From assembly GCA_003550305.1 (NCBI GenBank), contig QKYT01000484.1, positions 36,633 through 51,526 on the forward strand: a stretch of 14,894 nt of DNA, given 5' to 3'. Position 1 is the first letter of the stretch; each line of letters begins with the position of its first letter. A program made the position numbers and the translations under genes. This stretch comes from Glomus cerebriforme (taxonomy: Eukaryota > Glomeromycota > Glomeromycetes > Glomerales > Glomeraceae). The notes below the pieces were generated by a model. The model ran no database searches. It saw only the letters and a program-made list of their open reading frames with translations, and was not told the DNA's origin. Shown here in pieces: positions 9,299 through 14,894 of the stretch.

Positions 9299-9326
9299 AG
9301 CAAACTGTAATCCCCTTTTACCAAGT
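9299..9326 (+). promoter_or_regulatory. Diverged third copy of the kinase leader block
   Basis: AGCAAACTGTAATCCCC followed by TTTTACCAAGT aligns with the blocks at 1930 and 7207. The ATG of the stub follows at 9352, 53 bases from the block start, the same spacing as in the first copy. Confidence 0.35.
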
Positions 9327-9351
9327 CAAATTTGCTAAATCAAGATATGAA

Positions 9352-9460
9352 ATGAGTCTAGATAATGAAACTCAAGTAAAATCAAATTAAATATTTCTGA
9401 TCATAACTCACCCCAGTACTATAATTCCGGTCTGCATTATGTTTGTTTTATTTTTTATTT
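9352..9460 (+). pseudogene. 5' stub of a third kinase copy, frameshifted and truncated
   Basis: The ATG at 9352 opens MSLDNETQVKSN and then meets TAA at 9388-9390. The first kinase gene begins MSLNNEIQVESKLNVSDN. A one-base deletion near codon 11 explains the stop; in the shifted frame NISDHNSPQYY continues the similarity in style. Beyond about 9460 no further kinase homology is clear, apart from a weak Cys-x2-Cys reading near 9858. The stub with its leader shows that the family was duplicated at least three times in this window. Confidence 0.6.
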
Positions 9461-9886
9461 TTCAATGAGAATCACGACAAGATATCAGCCAATCAAAATT
9501 AAATGACTGAAAGAAAACTGAGAGGTCACTTTAAACAAAGCCTCTAATAAAAAATTTTTTGAATTAATTTTTGAATAAAATGTAAAAGGTTCAGTTCATT
9601 TAAGAAAATTCCAGTATTTTTTAATAAATTATTTCATCAAACATTTTGAGAATTTAACAAGATTATATCAATAAATTAATTAAGTAACTCCATAGATGTT
9701 CCATTCGCATTTTCCTAACACTTATCAAATATTTTACTAATTATATTTTTGGTACTTGCAGCTAAATCAAAAATATTATGTTGTATAGTATTATCGATAT
9801 AATTCTAAAAAGACTAATAGATTGGAAATCTATATAAGAAATGGAAAACAACAATTTTGCACAGAATGTATGACTAAATCGCTGAC

Positions 9887-10149
9887 AAAATGCCAAATCA
9901 CTTAATTCTCAAACTTTATGAAGAGTTATTAGATTCTTATTATTTGGTTTCTAATAGTAAACCAAATGATAATATTTTTCTTCCTAAATATACTGTAGAA
10001 ATATAAATATTGTTTCTTTAATTTCAAGATGGATTGATAAAATCGATAGTAAAAGCAAATTTTTCTATGCGGAGAATTGTATTTACTATATGAATTTAAA
10101 TTATTATTAAGAGGAAGCAGAGATGGACTCGCTCCTAAAAAGTTTCATA
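9887..10149 (+). pseudogene. Relic of a BTB/TLDc-family gene
   Basis: Pieces in different frames resemble the region before and at the start of a TLDc domain. LILKLYEELLDSYYL (from about 9901) matches the style of the linker 'EELLSKELKGEIMQFYLV' in the intact gene downstream. SLISRWIDKIDSK (10015-10053) corresponds to 'AIFSSWIKKKNN' there. YEFKLLLRGSRDG followed by LAPKKFH (10089-10148) corresponds to its 'NLLYRASRDG..PAAFH'. At least two frameshifts and several stops separate the pieces, so no protein can be made. The order of the pieces agrees with the family, which makes chance unlikely. The BTB part is absent and homology beyond about 10149 is not clear. Confidence 0.6.
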
Positions 10150-10214
10150 TACTGTATTTGGTTATAATTCTTGATATTGAAGGGTTCACAATGTGGCGAA
10201 ATTGCATAATCAAA

Positions 10215-12073
10215 AATAATTTTAAGTCATTTGAATAAATATGGATTTTTATCTAGTTAAATAACAAATTTATAAAAAAAAAGATTAGAGACATAAAAGA
10301 TAAATTTCTGATAGAAGATTACGTAGTATATCATATAGAAAGTAGCTTAATAAATTAGATGAATGTTTTGTGTTGTTCTTTGCTGATTAATATAAACTAG
10401 TATAAAGTGATTTGAAAATTTATCTCTTCTTTTAATATATTGTGTTCTTGAATTTAATTTGAATTTTTTTTTTATCATGATTTGAAATGTTATTGTAACT
10501 TTAAATTTGTACTAAAAGGAGCATAATGTAATCAACCCCTTAAAATTAAACCACTAACCAACCTTCTAATAATTGAACTAACTATATATTTTATTATCTG
10601 TTAGTGGGTTTACTTCAAGTGTATAAATTGAAGTAATTACAAAGTCATTGAAGTGAATAATTCAAAAATAGGATATAATCAAAAAAGGATTTTACTTATT
10701 ATTTATCATTCTGAATAAAGTAAAATTAATCAAAATTTAGTTGTGCATATTTTTTGTCACGTCCTGAAAATACTATGATAATTATTTATTTGTCGTCGCT
10801 GCGCCACTAACCTAACATTGCCGAGCATAGGGAATTTAATTGACTGAAAGAAGTTGTGATCGATTAATTGGTAGATCAAATTCGATTAATGATCTAGAGG
10901 TACTGTAGGAACCGAACCGGTTTTTGATCGTAACCGGTGACCAGAATTATAAAAGTTTATAAAATCATGAAAATTTCCAAATAAGGACATAATTCGGGCC
11001 AAATACGAAAATTTTCTTGCTTTGTCCAAAATCACGTGATTATCAATATTGTAGCATTTTATCAATGATTTCTCAATAATTTCTCACGATCTAATCATAA
11101 TGTCTCAACGATTTAATCATAATTTCTCAACAATTTAATTAATAATTTCTAAATTGTAATTATTGCCAGTGGACTGAATTACGGTAAAATAATTCGGATG
11201 TGCACATAAACGGATTGGGCCCGATTTGATTCGTTTAAACCCGGTTTCATTAACATCATAACATCACTTTTTTATTCTATTTATTCTTTAACATATTTAT
11301 TTATCCTTTCAACTTTTTTATTAAAATTTGTTTTCTCCATCGAGTCAATCGATTAATCGAATACAAAATGCTGGCTTCGATCAACATTTGATTGATTAAT
11401 TGGTCGACTAAAACATTAAAGTTACAGTATATGGCGTCTTTTTAACTCGTGAATTCAGCTGACTTGTTTTGAAAACATAAATAAAATATTGATTTTATTT
11501 CTTTTATTTCTTTATAAAAAAAATCAATCATGGATTAGGTCAGATTATTAGGAAAAAATAATGAAATTTATTATGATAGTTAATCGATCATTAATTGATC
11601 AACTTATGTTCGAATGCACATAAAGTATAATGGTTACTCGAGATCAATTTAAAGGGTAGAACCGGTTGTTCGTCTACATTAAAACTTATTAGTAATTTAG
11701 AAAAACATAAGATGATGATATCAAATAACTATTTACATATATTTCAGATATGGATTATATGGAAAAGTTGCTGGGAAGATAATTATTCATTTAGAAAAAT
11801 TATGAGTCAACAATGTAAAAAAGAATTTTTTGATAATTTATTATATAAGCAATGGTTTTATATACACATTAAATTGTGGCTCAATTAAAAATGACGTATT
11901 ATAATGTATTATTTTCCTTTCATATATGTTGAATTGTACATTAATATTTGTGAATAATATTTAATATTTCAGATTGTGTTATCCAGTTAACTTACATTTT
12001 TTAAAATGGTATCATTATTGTAAATATATTGAATTTTCAAACCTTAATTTTTTAATTCTTTTTTTTTATTGAA
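10215..12073. other. Long spacer with repeat-like, locally GC-richer patches
   Basis: I see no intact gene. The patch from about 10750 to 11700 is less AT-rich than its surroundings. It carries recurring motifs: AACCGGTT-like strings at about 10913 and 11661, GATYGATTAAT-like strings at about 10859, 11350 and 11581, and GTGCACATAAA or ATGCACATAAA at about 11201 and 11613. It may be the remains of one or more mobile elements. A small tandem repeat within it is listed separately. Confidence 0.45.
11062..11150. repeat. Short imperfect tandem repeat, period 21-23 bases
   Basis: Units begin AATTTCTC or AATGTCTC at 11078, 11099, 11121 and, truncated, 11144, with a partial unit before 11078. The consensus is roughly AATTTCTCAACGATTTAATCAT. 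The period varies by one or two bases, as expected for a decaying minisatellite. Confidence 0.6.
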
Positions 12074-12103
12074 ATGCCAAAATGGAAACAAAATTTTGTC
12101 TAG
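12074..12103 (+). promoter_or_regulatory. Small out-of-frame upstream ORF overlapping the BTB-TLDc start
   Basis: An ATG at 12074 lies eight bases before the main start and would encode nine residues ending at TAG 12101-12103, overlapping the main frame. If the transcript includes it, some ribosomes would initiate here and bypass the true start unless scanning is leaky. The main ATG sits in CAAAATGG, a favourable context, so leaky scanning is plausible. Confidence 0.3.
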
Positions 12104-13552
12104 AGCTCATGAGAGGTCTTGAGCAACTTTTTGAAAAGAAAGAAAATTATGATGTCATTATACAAGCGGGTGAAGAACCAAATGTACGAGAAATTTATGC
12201 TCATTCTCTCATTCTCTGCTGTCAATCAAATTATTTTCGAAATAATTTGAAGGAAAAGAAGGATGAAAAATTCATTCTTAAGAAATCTAATATTCCTCCT
12301 CAAATTTTTGAAAATATTCTTAGGTATTTTATTTTATTTTTATTATTTTAATCATGTCTAAACTTGTACAAAAATTAAACTAATTCGATATCCTATTTAT
12401 AGATTTTTATATTGTGGTAAAATCAATTTAAATGTTGAAAGTGTATCAGAAATTTTGACTCTATTAAAAATAACAAATGAATTTGAATTATATTCACTTG
12501 TTAAATATATTCAAGAATTTTTAATTAATAATCAAAAAGTGTTTATCCAAAATAATGCGATTAAATTTCTTGAAAATATTTTTCAATGTGAAACATTTGA
12601 ACTTATACGAAATTATTGTTTAGAAATTATTAGTGAAATTCCTGATGTATTATTTAAAAATAATACTTTTATAACATTATCATCACAAATGATTGAATTC
12701 ATTCTCAAACAAGAAAATCTTGTATTAAACGAAATTGAAGTTTGGGATAACTTGATTAAGTGGACACATGCTCAACATCCTAATATTAGTCATGATCCTT
12801 CAAAATGGACCAAGGATGAAATTGAAATAATGAAACGAACTACATATAGATTGATTCCATTGATTAGATTTCAAGATATTTCTTCTGACGATTATTATAA
12901 GAAAGTATTTCCTTACGAAGAATTGTTATCAAAAGAACTAAAAGGTGAAATCATGCAATTTTATTTAGTATCTAAATCAACCAAAATTATTAGTTTATTA
13001 CCTTCAAGACCAAATAAGCTTAAACAACCAGAATATGATTCAGTTATAATTGAGTCTAAACATTTAGCTATTTTTTCTAGTTGGATCAAAAAGAAAAATA
13101 ATTTTTATTATAATGTAAAAAATATTCCTTGTAACTTTAATTTACTTTATCGTGCAAGTAGGGATGGTAATACACCTGCAGCATTTCATCAAAAATGTGA
13201 TAATAAAGGACCTACTATAGTTATTGCAAAAGTTACAAATTCAAAGCAAATAATTGGAGGATACAATCCACTTTATTGGGATAGTATAAGTGGATGGAAT
13301 TCAACAAAAAATAGTTTTATATTCTCATTTAAAGATAAAAATAACCTCCAAACCGCAAAAGTTAGTTATCCTAATAATGATAGATATCAATTTTCTATAT
13401 ATTGTCATCCAGGTTATGGACCAACATTTGGTGAATTATATTATATTCATGGTATTTGGAAATGTATTCGATCAGATACTTATCAAAATGTTGATATACC
13501 ATTCAGTTTTAACGTAGACGATTATGAAGTATTTCAAATTAATAATGAATAG
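12082..13552 (+). CDS. BTB-BACK-TLDc domain protein, two exons
   Basis: Exons 12082-12323 and 12403-13552 join through a 79-base intron (GTATTT..TATAG) that splits the Arg81 codon, giving 463 residues. The BTB fold covers about residues 12-120, with YDVIIQAG at 23-30, AHSLIL at 40-45 and FLYCGKI just after the splice. A BACK-like helical region covers about 130-235, with 'EVWDNLIKW' around 193-201. The C-terminal TLDc domain covers about 298-461, with SRDG at 333-336, FHQKCDN, IGGYNP at 365-370, GYGPTFG near 418-424 and the closing DYEVFQI. In other proteins BTB-BACK pairs serve as cullin-3 substrate adaptors, and TLDc domains have been tied to oxidative-stress responses and V-ATPase regulation; the role of this combination in these fungi is not established. 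Length and domain order are normal and no residue looks broken. Most likely a soluble, functional protein. Confidence 0.9.
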
Positions 13553-13606
13553 TTTTATTATAATTTTATATTTCTTGTTTCTTAATTCTAATCAATTCCT
13601 GTTTGA

Positions 13607-13612
13607 AATAAA
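13607..13612 (+). terminator. Candidate polyadenylation signal of the BTB-TLDc gene
   Basis: AATAAA lies 55 bases after the TAG stop at 13550-13552, within an A-rich stretch. The distance suits a fungal 3' end, but such hexamers are frequent in DNA this AT-rich. Confidence 0.35.
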
Positions 13613-13619
13613 AAGAAAG

Positions 13620-14620
13620 AAAAGAAAAAATAACAATAAAATTTGCAAGGATGAGTACATGTAGGTTAATTATCATAATAAAGACTACCTCTACCAATAA
13701 CCACAAGAAACCATTTTTTTCAACGTTGACTTTTAAACAAAGCAAATTATTTATAGGCTTTATATTTATCTTACTATATTCACGTAAAATCTAATTTTTA
13801 TAAATTTTTATAAGTGAAATTATATAAATTAAGGTTTGAAATGACATCAGAATAATTGTCGAGTAAGTGATCCAGATACATATTGGAGTGGATCTAAAAA
13901 GTGTTTATTTGTTAAAATTATGTTATACTATACATATAGAAGGAACACAATCAGAATTACTTCCATTTGTTATTGTGATCGGTTAAATGAATAGAATTCG
14001 TAATCCTCCCAGTATTTAAACACTATTCATTTATACCACACTTAATGTTTCAACAAAGAAATATAGGATTAAAGAATTTATATCTTATAAATATTCTCTG
14101 CCGATATTTTTATATGTACCATGAGTCACGTTCGAGGATTAAGATTATTGCTTCTTTGAAGGGTGTTGTTAATCAATCTATCATATGTAAAAAAAACTTT
14201 ATGAATTACATTAATTGTATAAATGTAATTGATGCAAAATTTTTTATTGAGATTTCTTAAAACATTAACAGCTTTGATCTAATATATAAATTTTCTTCTA
14301 AAGTAAAAAATTATATTGGTCTGAAGTTTTCACCTAACAAGCATGTATTATTAATCGATAAGTTTATGTATCCAGATCATGAATTCTTTTTATATTCTTG
14401 TTATCATATTTACTTAAATATGATAATCAATAGCAATTAAATAACGTAAGAATGATTGATAAAAGTTTTAATACATAATTTTTTATAATCTTAATGATCG
14501 ATTTTTTTTTAATTCTTAAATATTGGTGAGATAACAACCGAGAATAACTGAATAAAATTTACTAACATTTTTTTATATTTTGCGATTGAGCAGTATTATA
14601 GATATTTTGATAAAATAATT
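13620..14620. other. AT-rich spacer downstream of the BTB-TLDc gene
   Basis: One 71-codon open frame at 14045-14260 would encode a Lys-, Ile- and Asn-rich peptide with no motif I recognise. No splice structure or homologue elsewhere in the window supports it. No RNA gene or clear repeat was seen. Confidence 0.45.
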
Positions 14621-14624
14621 TAAT

Positions 14625-14894
14625 TAGTCCGGAGCGTAGCGTAGGACTATTAAAGACCAGGATCGGTGACACAAAAATGTCCGTCTGTCCGCACTCACGT
14701 GATGCGGCGTGATTGGTTGTATTTGTTACACGTAAACTCGTGTTTTTACTATTTTATTTGTTTTATTACATAATAAATAATTATCTCGTTATTCACTTCA
14801 CTAATACTTAAGTATCATGTGTAGGGCCTGCCAAAGGCACATGATTATCATTGATTGTTTAAATTTATTCTGATTAGATTAGAGTTATATCTTA
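14625..14894. repeat. Repeat-like segment with hairpins at the right edge
   Basis: The composition shifts abruptly at 14625 to a GC-richer sequence. TAGTCC 14625-14630 pairs with GGACTA 14644-14649 around GGAGCGTAGCGTA. Further on, ATCATGTG 14814-14821 is the exact reverse complement of CACATGAT 14838-14845, enclosing TAGGGCCTGCC. Two strong hairpins and CCGTCTGTCCG in one 220-base stretch suggest part of a dispersed repeat or the end of a mobile element that continues beyond the window. No coding capacity is visible here. Confidence 0.45.

Noticed and set aside
9841..9898. Possible Cys-x2-Cys motif (QFCTECMTKS) that could belong to a kinase N-terminus
   Set aside because: The reading is short and ends in a stop, and the flanking residues do not match the N-terminus of the kinase copies here. 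Kept only as a hint between the stub and the TLDc relic.
14045..14260. 71-codon + strand open frame
   Set aside because: Unrecognised Ile-, Lys- and Asn-rich product with no supporting context; not reported as a gene.
1..14894. CRISPR array, bacterial operon or phage-like module
   Set aside because: No regularly spaced repeats with spacers, no ribosome-binding-site pattern and spliced genes: the window is eukaryotic.

Overview
This window looks like nuclear DNA of an arbuscular mycorrhizal fungus of the Rhizophagus type (Glomeromycotina). The reasons are a very AT-rich background, short GT..AG introns of about 70-90 bases, long gene-poor spacers, and two gene families that are greatly expanded in those fungi: TKL-like protein kinases whose N-terminus ends in a 'GWTSGN..IDEFI' motif, and BTB-BACK-TLDc proteins. 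The organism assignment is inferred from family style, not from a search.

Layout. Positions 1-1740 hold no recognisable gene. Positions 1985-3511 hold a spliced three-exon kinase-like gene of 456 residues; its reading frame is intact but key catalytic positions are changed, so it reads as a pseudokinase. Positions 4500-5700 form a repeat-like block: a pyrimidine-rich lead, two direct repeats that each end in a hairpin, a decayed reading frame of unknown family, then a purine-rich tract. A short element with perfect 19-base terminal inverted repeats lies at 6922-7080, just upstream of a second kinase copy. That copy (about 7249-8742) keeps the catalytic motifs but has lost its start, its first splice donor and its C-terminal frame, so it is a pseudogene. 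A third, truncated copy of the same 5' region lies at 9299-9460. A decayed TLDc-domain relic lies at about 9887-10149. Positions 10215-12073 are non-coding and repeat-bearing, with a small tandem repeat. The last good gene is a two-exon BTB-BACK-TLDc gene at 12082-13552 (463 residues). The right edge from 14625 carries hairpins and a locally higher GC content that suggest a repeat element entering the window.

All recognised coding material is on the + strand. The window reads as a small same-strand array of two lineage-expanded families: one live kinase-like copy, one dead copy and one 5' stub, plus one live TLDc gene and one dead TLDc relic. The kinase copies share a conserved leader block about 53 bases before the start codon, so flanking DNA was duplicated along with the genes. 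No operon logic applies, and nothing shows that the kinase-like and BTB-TLDc products act together. The most interesting signal is the contrast between the two longer kinase copies: the intact frame has lost catalytic residues, while the copy with good catalytic residues has lost its frame.
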